Origin: Planctomycetota bacterium
GTDB lineage: Bacteria; Planctomycetota; Phycisphaerae; FEN-1346
Length of the DNA: 14,025 nt
NCBI GenBank assembly: GCA_026386995.1
Contig: JAPLMO010000138.1
Location: 1 to 14,025 of the forward strand
Reading direction: 5' to 3'
Shown here: positions 6,999-13,362 of the stretch, piece after piece
How positions within the stretch are numbered: the first letter of the stretch is position 1
Layout of the letters: each line of letters begins with the position of its first letter
The notes under the pieces: generated by a model
Database searches by the model: none
Told to the model about the DNA's origin: nothing
Seen by the model: the letters and a program-made list of their open reading frames with translations, nothing else
Made by a program: the position numbers and the translations under genes

Positions 6999-7024
6999 CG
7001 CGGCGAGTCTCCCGACCCGCCGCG
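6999..7024 (+). other. Intercistronic hairpin
   Basis: CGCGGCG (6999-7005) pairs perfectly with CGCCGCG (7018-7024) around a 12-base loop in the 113-base gap between the DUF3034-like and TlpA-like genes. There is no T-tract, so it may stabilise or process the mRNA rather than end it. Confidence 0.35.
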
Positions 7025-7084
7025 ATATGGGGCTCACGGCGCCAACGCGGCGTCAAGGATTCTGGTTTGAGCAGGAGGATACCC

Positions 7085-8113
7085 ATGAGAAGGTCAGGGC
7101 TTTTGCTGTCCGTCCTGGCAGCAATGTTGGCGTTCGGAGCGGCGCACGCGGCACAGGCGCCCTCCCTGGTCGGCAAAGCTGCGCCGGAGGTCTCCGTGCA
7201 GGACTGGTTGAACACGCCGCCGCTCACGCTGGCGGCGCTCCGCGGCAAGATCGTGGTCGTCGAGTTCTGGGCCACGTGGTGCCCGCCCTGCCGCAAGTCC
7301 ATTCCGCACCTCATCGAACTTCACAAGAAGTACGCCGCGCAGGGCGTCGTCATCATGGGCCTCACGGACGAACCGAAGGCCAAGGTCGAGCCCTTCGCCA
7401 AAGAAATGGGCATGATCTATCCGGTCGGTTGCGGCAGCAAGTCGTCGGGCGCGTACGGCGTGACGGGCATCCCGCATGCGGCCATCGTGGATACCGCCGG
7501 CAACGTCGTCTGGGACGGGCACCCGATGCAGCCGGATTTCGAGTCCACGCTCGAGGCGCAACTCAAGAAGACGCCGCCCAAGGTGGCCAGCCAACCGAAG
7601 GGGCCGTCACCGCTCGAGGACATCTCCGCTTCCATGCAGAAGGCCCAGTTCGGCCGCGCGGCAGCCTTGCTCGCCAAGTTCCAGGCTCCGGAAGGCAATA
7701 CGGCAGCGAAGAACCAGGTCGAACGCATCCGCAAGGCCCTCTTGGCACAGGCACCTGCCCGGCTGGCCCAGGGAGAAAAGAGCCTTGCCGCCAAGGAATA
7801 CTACAAGGCCAGCGAGGCGTTCCAGGATGTCACCCTCATGGCCCCCGACTCACCGCAGGCCAGGAAGGCCGAGGAGCGGCTGAAGGAACTCCAGGCCGAC
7901 GAGAAGATCAGGGCTGAAGTCGAGCAGGGCCGCGAGAAGGCCGCCGACGACCTGCTGACTGATATCCTTAAGCGCGAAAAGGCCGGCCCGGCGGCAACGG
8001 TCAAGGCCCTGGAAGATCTGGCCGAGCGGTTCCCGAACACAAAGGCCGGCGCGGCGGCAGCCGAAAAAGCCAAGGCGTTGAGCACCAGCCAAGCCGGCGC
8101 CAAGACGGAATGA
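7085..8113 (+). CDS. Exported TlpA/ResA-like thioredoxin with helical C-terminal extension
   Basis: A 342-residue protein. Residues 1-22 form a signal peptide ending AHA. The thioredoxin domain (about 25-155) has the active site WCPPC (C66, C69) within FWATWCPPCRKS and the cis-proline P130 in GIPHA. This is typical of TlpA/ResA/DsbE-type disulphide reductases outside the cytoplasm. From about residue 175 the protein is Ala/Lys/Glu-rich and helical, probably TPR-like or coiled coil (KYYKASEAF-type segments such as KEYYKASEAFQDV, and LERF-like LAERFPNTKAGAAAAEKA), which would make it a scaffolded thioredoxin. The ATG at 7085 has AGGAGG (7073-7078) six bases upstream; a TTG at 7067 is less likely. 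It precedes the selenocysteine candidate by 24 bases. Confidence 0.85.
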   Translation: MRRSGLLLSVLAAMLAFGAAHAAQAPSLVGKAAPEVSVQDWLNTPPLTLAALRGKIVVVEFWATWCPPCRKSIPHLIELHKKYAAQGVVIMGLTDEPKAKVEPFAKEMGMIYPVGCGSKSSGAYGVTGIPHAAIVDTAGNVVWDGHPMQPDFESTLEAQLKKTPPKVASQPKGPSPLEDISASMQKAQFGRAAALLAKFQAPEGNTAAKNQVERIRKALLAQAPARLAQGEKSLAAKEYYKASEAFQDVTLMAPDSPQARKAEERLKELQADEKIRAEVEQGREKAADDLLTDILKREKAGPAATVKALEDLAERFPNTKAGAAAAEKAKALSTSQAGAKTE

Positions 8114-8137
8114 CGGGCTAGTGAAGGCTCCCTGAGG

Positions 8138-8704
8138 ATGCGCACAAGCGGGCATGCCACGAGCGACTTCTTCATGCGGCGGCGGCCGGCCGCTCGCGAG
8201 TGTGCGCCTGCCGTGGCGACCCGATCTGCACGGTCTGCCGCGTCCCTGCTCATCGGTTGCGCGCTGGTATCCCTTCTGTCCGCGGGCTGCGCCATGAACG
8301 ACGGCGTGAGCCGGGTCGTGGAGGTTGGTCCGGGACAGTTCAACAGTGTGGTCCTCCAGTCTCGGCAGCCGGTCCTGGTCAACTTCTACAAGCCTGGCTG
8401 ACCGGCCTGCGCGCCGCTAGACCCGGTCATGGATGACCTGGCAAAAGAGTACTGGGGCCGCATCAAGGTTGTGCGGTTCATGGCCATGGCGCGCTTTGGG
8501 GACGTGCCATCGCCCGAGATCAAGGAGCGGTACGACATCACCTACATCCCGACGGTGATCCTGTTTGATAAGGGTGTTGAGGTTGACCGCTGGCGGCTTG
8601 TGATCATGGAAGATGTGTACCGCTACGATCTGAACAAGTTCCTGAAGGCCCGCGCGGCGAAGGCGCCCGCCAAGGGCGCGGACCCGGCGGCAACTGGAAC
8701 GTAG
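8138..8704 (+). CDS. Thioredoxin-like lipoprotein with in-frame TGA (probable selenocysteine, UxxC)
   Basis: One thioredoxin fold is split only by a TGA at 8399-8401. Before it come a signal peptide with lipobox LSAGC (C51) and the strand VLVNFYKPG; after it, in the same frame, PACAPLDPVMDDLAKEY, then YDITYIPTVILFDKG with the cis-proline P138. The TGA (residue 88) sits exactly where the attacking cysteine of CxxC belongs, giving U88-P-A-C91. Both halves keep normal codon use and length (188 residues in all), and a SECIS-like hairpin follows. If read as a stop, the first product has no active site. I infer a selenoprotein attached to a membrane; a recent nonsense mutation of TGC or TGT is the alternative. 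The ATG at 8138 has GAAGG at 8123-8127; starts at 8174 or 8213 are possible. It is third in the operon. Confidence 0.75.
8423..8441 (+). promoter_or_regulatory. Candidate bacterial SECIS hairpin
   Basis: CCGGTCA (8423-8429) pairs with TGACC-T-GG (8434-8441), with one bulged T (8439) and a four-base loop TGGA (8430-8433). The loop begins 28 bases after the TGA at 8399-8401. Known bacterial SECIS elements place a small apical loop with a guanine among its first two bases roughly 16-37 bases after the UGA, and this hairpin fits. A competing stem pairs TGACCGG (8399-8405, including the TGA) with CCGGTCA (8423-8429). Confidence 0.5.
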
Positions 8705-8776
8705 GGCACCGCGGTGAGTACTGAGGCCGCATGGCTCAGAAATGCCCCGGACGAAGTTTGCGGGACGCACAGCGCG

Positions 8777-8814
8777 AAAACAAAGGCGATGGGCCGCAAC
8801 TGACCCATCGCCTT
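8777..8814 (-). terminator. Intrinsic terminator of the repeat-protein gene
   Basis: AAGGCGATGGG (8783-8793) and CCCATCGCCTT (8804-8814) form a perfect 11-base stem with a ten-base loop. Read on the minus strand, the stem is followed by TTTGTTTT-like sequence (8784-8777), giving a good intrinsic terminator 26 bases beyond the stop of the large leftward gene. On the plus strand there is no T-tract, but it may also help end the convergent thioredoxin operon. Confidence 0.8.
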
Positions 8815-8839
8815 GCACATTGGACGGCCGTTTGCCTTC

Positions 8840-11275
8840 TCAGACCTGCGTAATATCGGCCAGCAGTTCCTCGGCGCCCGCCGCATCGACGAGCGTCACG
8901 TACGCGCTCTTGATATTGTCGCTGACGGACTGAGCCGAAAAGTTCACGCCCTGGAGCGACCACCCGCGGGTGCTGCCGACGGTGGCGTCGATCGAGTCGC
9001 CGGCGATGATGTTGATGTCGCCGTCGCCGGGGATGATGCGGCAGACCTTGAGGTCTTGGATGTCGCCGCCCGCCGCAATGTTCACCACGCCGCCGCTTCC
9101 GCTGATGACGCCGACGACCATCCGTTCGATGGAGCCGGCAACGAGTTCGCCCGTGAGGGGGTCGACTTCGCCCGAGATGCCGCCGCTGGCGTTGATGCCC
9201 GCCAGGATGTTGACCAGCCCGCCTTCGCCGGCCTCGATGCGGTCGGCCGCGAAGCTCTTGATGTCGTTGAAGGCCTGGATCTGGACGGCGGGGTCGCAGC
9301 CTGTGCGGCCGGTGGTTCCGGCGATGAGCCCGGCCTGGAGGTCCACGATGTCGCGTTCGGCAACGATGCTGACGTAGGCGTTGCCGCCGTTGCGGGCCTG
9401 GCCGCCCAGGATCTGGTCGGCGTAGAGGGCTCCGATGTCGGTCTTGGCATGGATCTCGACGTACGAGAGGGCCTCCGCGCCGGTGGCGGTGCCGCCGTCG
9501 ATAGTGCCGGCGATGATCTTGCCGATGTTTCCGCCTTCGCCGGGGGCCCAGGTGTCGTCGGCCTGGAGCAGGACGGAGGACTGGGCGAGCGATGTGCCGT
9601 CGGCCCTCACGCGGCCGGCCGTGATCCGCCCGGCCATGACTAGGCCGATGTCGTTGCCGGCGATGAACTGGACGGTCGGATCGGCGATGGCGACGGTCGC
9701 ATCGGTGCCCGTGATGAGATGGGCGCCGATGAACGAGATATCGCGTCCGGCCCTGACGAAGAGGCCGGCCTCGGCGCCGTCGCCGGTGGCCGTGCCGCCG
9801 GCGAAGGTGTCGGCGGTGATGGCGAGGATGTCGTTGCCGGCGTTGATGTCGACGCTGACGCGCGCTCCGATGCCGCGGGCGTTGCCGGCGTCGATACGCT
9901 CGGCCACGAGGGTCTTGATGTCGTTGCCTGCGTTGATGGCCACGGTGGCCACGGCCCCGTCGCCGTTGGCCGTGCCACCGGAGATTTCGCCCGCGACCAG
10001 CTTCACGATGTCATGGCCCGCGGAGATGTTGACCGACGGGTCGCCGCACCGCCGCGCGGTGCCGTGGCCGAGGATCTGGCCGATGCGGGCGTCCACGAGG
10101 TCGTTGGTAACGGCGATCATGGCCGAGGCTTCGCCCAGGTCGACGGACTCGCAGCCCACCAGGGCCGCGGCCCGAAGAGACAGAATGTCCGTGGCGGAAA
10201 TGAGGAGGTTGGCGGAACTGAATTCGCCGGTCCCTGTTCCGCCGGAGAGACGCCCCGCCTGCAGCTTGCCGATGGTTCCGCCGGCGGAGATCAGGGCCAT
10301 CGCGTAGCCGCCGTCGGTGGCCCGGCCGCCGTCCATCTCGCCGACCACCAGGCGGTCGATGTCGGTGCCGGCGCTGATGATGAGCATGCCGTTGGCGCCG
10401 CCGGTGATCTCGTCGGCGTAGAGGCACCCGATCTTCTCGCCGGCCGAAATTGTGGTCATGTTGATCGAGCCGCGGATCTCTTCGGCCTGCAGCGAGTCGA
10501 TGCTGCCGAGGGCCGAGATCGTGGCGTCCTCGATCAGTTCGGCCTCGACCGAGGAGATATTGCCGCGCGACGTGATCGCGCTTGAACCGCCGATGAATTC
10601 CGCCAGGACGCAGCCGAGAGACTCGGCGTCGATGGTCGAGCCTTCGATCTCTTCGGCCACGATCTTCGTGATTCCGCCGCCGAACGAGTCGATGTCCGCC
10701 TGCTCAATGTCGTAGGCGACGAGCGAACCGATGGCGCCCTGGGCCGAGACGACACCGCTGATCTCGCCGCAGACCTGGATGCAGCCGATGCCTACGGCGG
10801 AGTCGGCGCCCGCCAGATCACCGTCCCTCAAGAGAATGCTGCTGATGCCGCCGAGGGTGGCCTGGGCCGAGAGCACGTCGCCCTTGCCGACCTCCAGAGC
10901 GCCGATGGAGCCCGCCTGGACGCTCGTCGTGCCGGCGATGGGCGCGTACGTGCGGCAACCCATTCGGACGCTGACGCCGACCTTGGCCGAGGCCAGGAAG
11001 AGGTCGTCGCTGAAGTCGTCGGGCGTGGCGTCGCCGATCCGGCCGATGGCGGCGTTGGTGACGAGTTTGGCGCCGTTGCCCAGGAGGTCGACGCGGTCGA
11101 TGAAGCCGCCGCCGGTGTACGTGAAGTCGATGCTCGGGCCGCCGGCGCCTGCGGCGTTGTAGAGGATGGCGTCGCTCGTCCCGTCGTGATTCAGGTCAAA
11201 AAGTTGCGACTGCCCCGGCGCGAGGGCGCTCAGGAGGAGCCTCGATTCCAGACCTTCCAGTGTGGGTGCGTGCAT
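8840..11275 (-). CDS. Large beta-solenoid-like repeat protein with planctomycetal LExR.LLS N-terminal motif
   Basis: An 811-residue protein of unknown function. The N-terminus MHAPTLEGLESRLLLSA carries the motif seen at the start of many planctomycetal exported proteins. A DLNHDGTSD calcium-loop-like segment (about 27-36) follows. From about 118 to 275 the chain consists of short repeats of roughly 20 residues (IGSLVAYDIEQADI, ITKIVAEEIEGSTI, IDSLQAEEIRGSI). From about 276 to 765 it has longer repeats of about 30 residues, each opening with a xIxAGxDI motif and continuing LxAGxIxGGTAxGDG. This pattern suggests a right-handed parallel beta-helix with GGTA-type loops. No catalytic motif, C-terminal sorting signal or membrane anchor is visible. 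The ATG has AAAGGAG five bases upstream, and an intrinsic terminator follows. It is probably a cell-surface or matrix protein; that is inference. Confidence 0.8.
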   Translation of the reverse strand: MHAPTLEGLESRLLLSALAPGQSQLFDLNHDGTSDAILYNAAGAGGPSIDFTYTGGGFIDRVDLLGNGAKLVTNAAIGRIGDATPDDFSDDLFLASAKVGVSVRMGCRTYAPIAGTTSVQAGSIGALEVGKGDVLSAQATLGGISSILLRDGDLAGADSAVGIGCIQVCGEISGVVSAQGAIGSLVAYDIEQADIDSFGGGITKIVAEEIEGSTIDAESLGCVLAEFIGGSSAITSRGNISSVEAELIEDATISALGSIDSLQAEEIRGSINMTTISAGEKIGCLYADEITGGANGMLIISAGTDIDRLVVGEMDGGRATDGGYAMALISAGGTIGKLQAGRLSGGTGTGEFSSANLLISATDILSLRAAALVGCESVDLGEASAMIAVTNDLVDARIGQILGHGTARRCGDPSVNISAGHDIVKLVAGEISGGTANGDGAVATVAINAGNDIKTLVAERIDAGNARGIGARVSVDINAGNDILAITADTFAGGTATGDGAEAGLFVRAGRDISFIGAHLITGTDATVAIADPTVQFIAGNDIGLVMAGRITAGRVRADGTSLAQSSVLLQADDTWAPGEGGNIGKIIAGTIDGGTATGAEALSYVEIHAKTDIGALYADQILGGQARNGGNAYVSIVAERDIVDLQAGLIAGTTGRTGCDPAVQIQAFNDIKSFAADRIEAGEGGLVNILAGINASGGISGEVDPLTGELVAGSIERMVVGVISGSGGVVNIAAGGDIQDLKVCRIIPGDGDINIIAGDSIDATVGSTRGWSLQGVNFSAQSVSDNIKSAYVTLVDAAGAEELLADITQV
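8981..10450 (-). repeat. Array of about 16 degenerate ~90-bp coding repeats
   Basis: The DNA encodes successive ~30-residue units such as INAGNDIKTLVAERIDAGNA and INAGNDILAITADTFAGGTA. Several central units have exactly 30-residue spacing. Units near both ends vary in length through insertions and deletions in the loop. Conservation is strongest for the AGxDI turn and the GGTAxGDG loop. Confidence 0.7.
10451..10924 (-). repeat. Short ~20-residue coding repeats (N-terminal solenoid)
   Basis: Units such as GSIGALEVGKGDVLSAQATL and GAIGSLVAYDIEQADIDSFG share the pattern G-x-I-x-x-L-x-x-x-x-I-x-x-x-x-I. They resemble the 30-residue units without the GGTAxGDG loop, so the longer repeat may have grown from this core by loop insertion. 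Confidence 0.6.
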
Positions 11276-11280
11276 GCAAT

Positions 11281-11302
11281 CTCCTTTGCCGCCAATGGCG
11301 GC
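11281..11302 (-). promoter_or_regulatory. Hairpin abutting the ribosome binding site of the repeat-protein gene
   Basis: GCCGCC (11288-11293) and GGCGGC (11297-11302) pair around a three-base loop in the leader. The Shine-Dalgarno sequence AAAGGAG (11287-11281 on the minus strand) directly follows the stem. Stacking at this point could tune translation; no ligand-binding structure was recognised. Confidence 0.35.
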
Positions 11303-11687
11303 GATTACCCCCTACCCCTTAAGGCGCAAACTCTCCACGTCGCCTGGCCGTCAGAACAGCCCAAGGCAGACTTACGTGGTTGCGCTCTCGTAGGTTTTAT
11401 CGGACATCGGCAGGCGAGCCTTAAAGAATTTGTGTTAAGTTTGCATTTTGGAGAAGAGGTTTAGGGGGGCGTCTTCCTTCGCGGACTCGACGGGCGGAGC
11501 GGCGGTTCTCACGACCGGCACCGTGATCGACGTGTATTTCCTCGACAACAATCCGGCGATGGGCGGGTACAAGGCCAAGTTTTTTGCCGCACAGATTCCA
11601 TGGACGCCATTACGCCATATCCCGGCCGATAAAGCCCCGGCGCGAAAGTGAATCCACAGAACATCTGCTCAGTTGGTTTGCCGGGGA
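11303..11687. other. Intergenic region with a possible small ORF or remnant at 11448-11651
   Basis: This region should hold the promoter of the leftward repeat-protein gene, but no convincing -35/-10 pair was found. On the plus strand, 11448-11651 is open (67 codons from a TTG) with coding-like composition in its second half (TGTVIDVYFLDNNPAMGGYK), ending TGA. It lacks a ribosome binding site and has no recognised relative, so it may be a gene stub. CCCCGGC (11635-11641) and GCCGGGG (11680-11686) form a loose hairpin just beyond the PfpI-type gene stop and may help end it. Confidence 0.3.
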
Positions 11688-12407
11688 TCACTTCTGGGGC
11701 GCGGTTGTTGGGTTGGGGTTAGGGTGTTCGAGCCATTCATCGGAGGTCCAGCGTGCGGCTTGGGATCCGAGCAGGCGTTCGACGATGTGCAGCGCGCCGT
11801 CGATGCCAGCGGTAACGCCGGCGGTGGTGATGATCCTGCCGTTGTCCACATAGCGTTGGCCGGCTACGACCTTGCACTTGGGGGCGGCCTTCTGGAGGCT
11901 GGCCAGGCCCCAATGATGGGTGGTGGCGGAGATACCATCGAGCAGTTGCGCCCGCGCCAGAAGGAACGCACCCATGCAGACGGAGAGGGTGATCTCGGAA
12001 TCCTTGCTGGCTTGGCGAATCCAATCCATGCCCGCGGGAGTGACGTTGTGCATGTCCCCGCCGGGGATGACAACAACATCGGCTTTGGGGGCATCCTTGT
12101 AGGCGAAGTCCGGCTTGACGGTCACACCGCCCATCGTTTTCAGCGGTTCGGTGCTGGCGGCGACGGTAACGACGCGAAAACCCTTGCCCTCTGCCGCGAC
12201 GATGAATACATCGGCCGGCCCCGCAAAGTCCAGCAATTCCACCCCTTCGAAAAGAAGGATCGCTACGGTGCGTTGTTTGAGTTCCTGCTTCATATTCGAG
12301 CCTAGTTCCGAGGCAGATTCCCGAGGGGGTTCCGCCCACAGGATGCCCAGGCCGACCGCACAGAGGATACACACCGTACCGAAAACGCAGAATCGTGGGA
12401 GGAACAT
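11688..12407 (-). CDS. DJ-1/PfpI-family protein with N-terminal export or membrane segment
   Basis: A 239-residue protein of the class I glutamine amidotransferase-like (ThiJ/PfpI/DJ-1) superfamily. The core begins at about residue 46 with VAILLFEGVELLDFAGP. The nucleophile elbow is SVCMGAFLLARA with C144, and ATTHHW (H164-H165) follows, as in isonitrile hydratase-like members and the N-terminal domains of some AraC regulators; here no AraC domain follows. Residues about 6-25 are hydrophobic and Cys-rich (FCVFGTVCILCAVGLGILWA), a signal peptide or anchor, unusual for a family that is mostly cytosolic. I chose the ATG at 12407, with AAGG eight bases upstream and directly before the hydrophobic segment; the frame is open to 12473. 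Possible roles include hydratase, glyoxalase/deglycase or chaperone. No operon partner is visible. Confidence 0.82.
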   Translation of the reverse strand: MFLPRFCVFGTVCILCAVGLGILWAEPPRESASELGSNMKQELKQRTVAILLFEGVELLDFAGPADVFIVAAEGKGFRVVTVAASTEPLKTMGGVTVKPDFAYKDAPKADVVVIPGGDMHNVTPAGMDWIRQASKDSEITLSVCMGAFLLARAQLLDGISATTHHWGLASLQKAAPKCKVVAGQRYVDNGRIITTAGVTAGIDGALHIVERLLGSQAARWTSDEWLEHPNPNPTTAPQK

Positions 12408-13010
12408 GGCTGGAACCTTGACGCCCTTATAAATCGGGGTTTTCCACATGACCTTGAGCCGCAACCATCGCATATCATCAGTGTTCGACTACATCTTATC
12501 CGACACGTCCAATGCGACTCCTCTTTAACGATCATCGTCAGCAGTTTCCATGATTTTATCTCGCCGTCGCACTGTACCAAGAGAATTCTCGATGCCCCAA
12601 ACCTTTGCGGAACCCTCCCAACAGCGTCGAAGCCCGCGTCCGCAGGCCAGGGAAGGAGCCTTTTCCCCATCTCCCCGCGATTGAAACAGAACGCTTGGAT
12701 AAAGGCATTCTGTGCGGGTGAACCCAAGGGCGTAAGAGAAAAACTCCCCTCCTATATAGGAAATCCGGGCTTTTAACGAGTTGTGCCGCGTCACGAGCAC
12801 CGCCACGTCTCCGAACGCCCCTCTCAGTCTAGGGTTGTTAAACAGAACCCGCCAGCGGCCCTGAGAGTCCGAGAGTTGGGGTATCCCGGGCCAGTACAGG
12901 CGGTTGCTGGGGTTAACAACCGGCCGAACCGAGAGTGACCGGCACCGCCACAAGTCCTTGCTGCAAAGGTAGTTGGGGGCGCGAGTTACGCCCCCTGGCG
13001 CTCGCGCAAA
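12408..13010. other. Gene-poor stretch with nested inverted repeats
   Basis: No reading frame matches anything I recognise. A 213-codon minus-strand frame (13166-12525) spans it but is Arg/Cys-rich and crosses a strong terminator, so I reject it. Structure is visible: CTCTCAG (12821-12827) with CTGAGAG (12861-12867), enclosing GGGTT/AACCC (12832-12836, 12846-12850); GGTTGTTAA (12833-12841) with TTAACAACC (12913-12921); and two exclusive stems, GGGGGCG/CGCCCCC (12975-12981, 12989-12995) versus GCGCGAG/CTCGCGC (12979-12985, 13001-13007). A structured RNA or a decayed element is possible. Confidence 0.35.
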
Positions 13011-13033
13011 CAAAAGGCCGCCCGAAGGCGGCC
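13011..13033 (-). terminator. Canonical minus-strand intrinsic terminator without an evident gene
   Basis: On the minus strand GGCCGCC, a TTCG tetraloop and GGCGGCC are followed by TTTTG. This is a textbook intrinsic terminator. The transcript it would end must start to the right of 13033, where no leftward gene is recognisable, so a small RNA or a lost gene is implied. Confidence 0.7.
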
Positions 13034-13194
13034 GTTGAGGTTTTGGCTCCCCACGCCCAACCACCCCCGGAACTCTCGCCGGCGCTCTCTGATCGGGAGG
13101 TTCCCCAAATGTGCAAACGCTACCACTATCCTGGCGTTTTGCTCGTCGGCTGGTGCCCTTTCGCACAGCCTAACGAACGGCGAACGCAAATTCG

Positions 13195-13278
13195 GTGGAC
13201 TATTACACCCAGGCCCTTGGCATCATCCGGACCACGCTGTATAAGAAGATGAAGCGTTACGGCATCGAAGAAGAGTAG
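13195..13278 (+). pseudogene. Fis-type helix-turn-helix remnant of an NtrC-class response regulator
   Basis: The frame reads QALGIIRTTLYKKMKRYGIE and ends EE-TAG (13276-13278). This is the C-terminal DNA-recognition helix pair of sigma-54-dependent response regulators, where the usual form is ALGISRTTLYRKLKRYGI. Upstream of about 13210 the similarity stops, and there is no AAA+ or receiver domain. It lies 84 bases before a sensor kinase gene, as the partner regulator would, so I read it as the surviving tail of a deleted or truncated response regulator. Confidence 0.6.
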
Positions 13279-13362
13279 CACCCGCTTCGAGCCTGTTGCC
13301 GCGCGGGTCCGAGGGGGGCGGCGGGGCTCCTTCGCATTACGGCGCAGATCCGGGTAAACACG

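Noticed and set aside
5433..7037. 534-codon minus-strand open frame opposite the DUF3034-like gene
   Set aside because: Antisense shadow caused by high GC third positions of the plus-strand gene; no family features.
8138..8401. Treating the 87-codon lipoprotein frame and the 8429-8704 frame as two separate genes
   Set aside because: The second half has no ribosome binding site of its own, and both halves are needed to make one thioredoxin fold.
11320..11420. Possible cyclic-di-GMP-like riboswitch in the leader of the repeat-protein gene (AAAACC, CGAGAG, GCAACC on the minus strand)
   Set aside because: Only scattered words of the consensus are present; the paired stems and the GACGCAAAGCC core do not form.
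12758..12850. GGAAATCCGGGCTT and ACAGAACCCG on the plus strand, resembling conserved RNase P RNA blocks
   Set aside because: The two blocks differ from the conserved sequences, are far too close together, and the rest of the RNase P core is missing.
12525..13166. 213-codon minus-strand frame in the gene-poor stretch
   Set aside because: It runs straight through a strong minus-strand terminator (13011-13033) and has abnormal Arg/Cys/Trp composition. Noted as a structured region instead.
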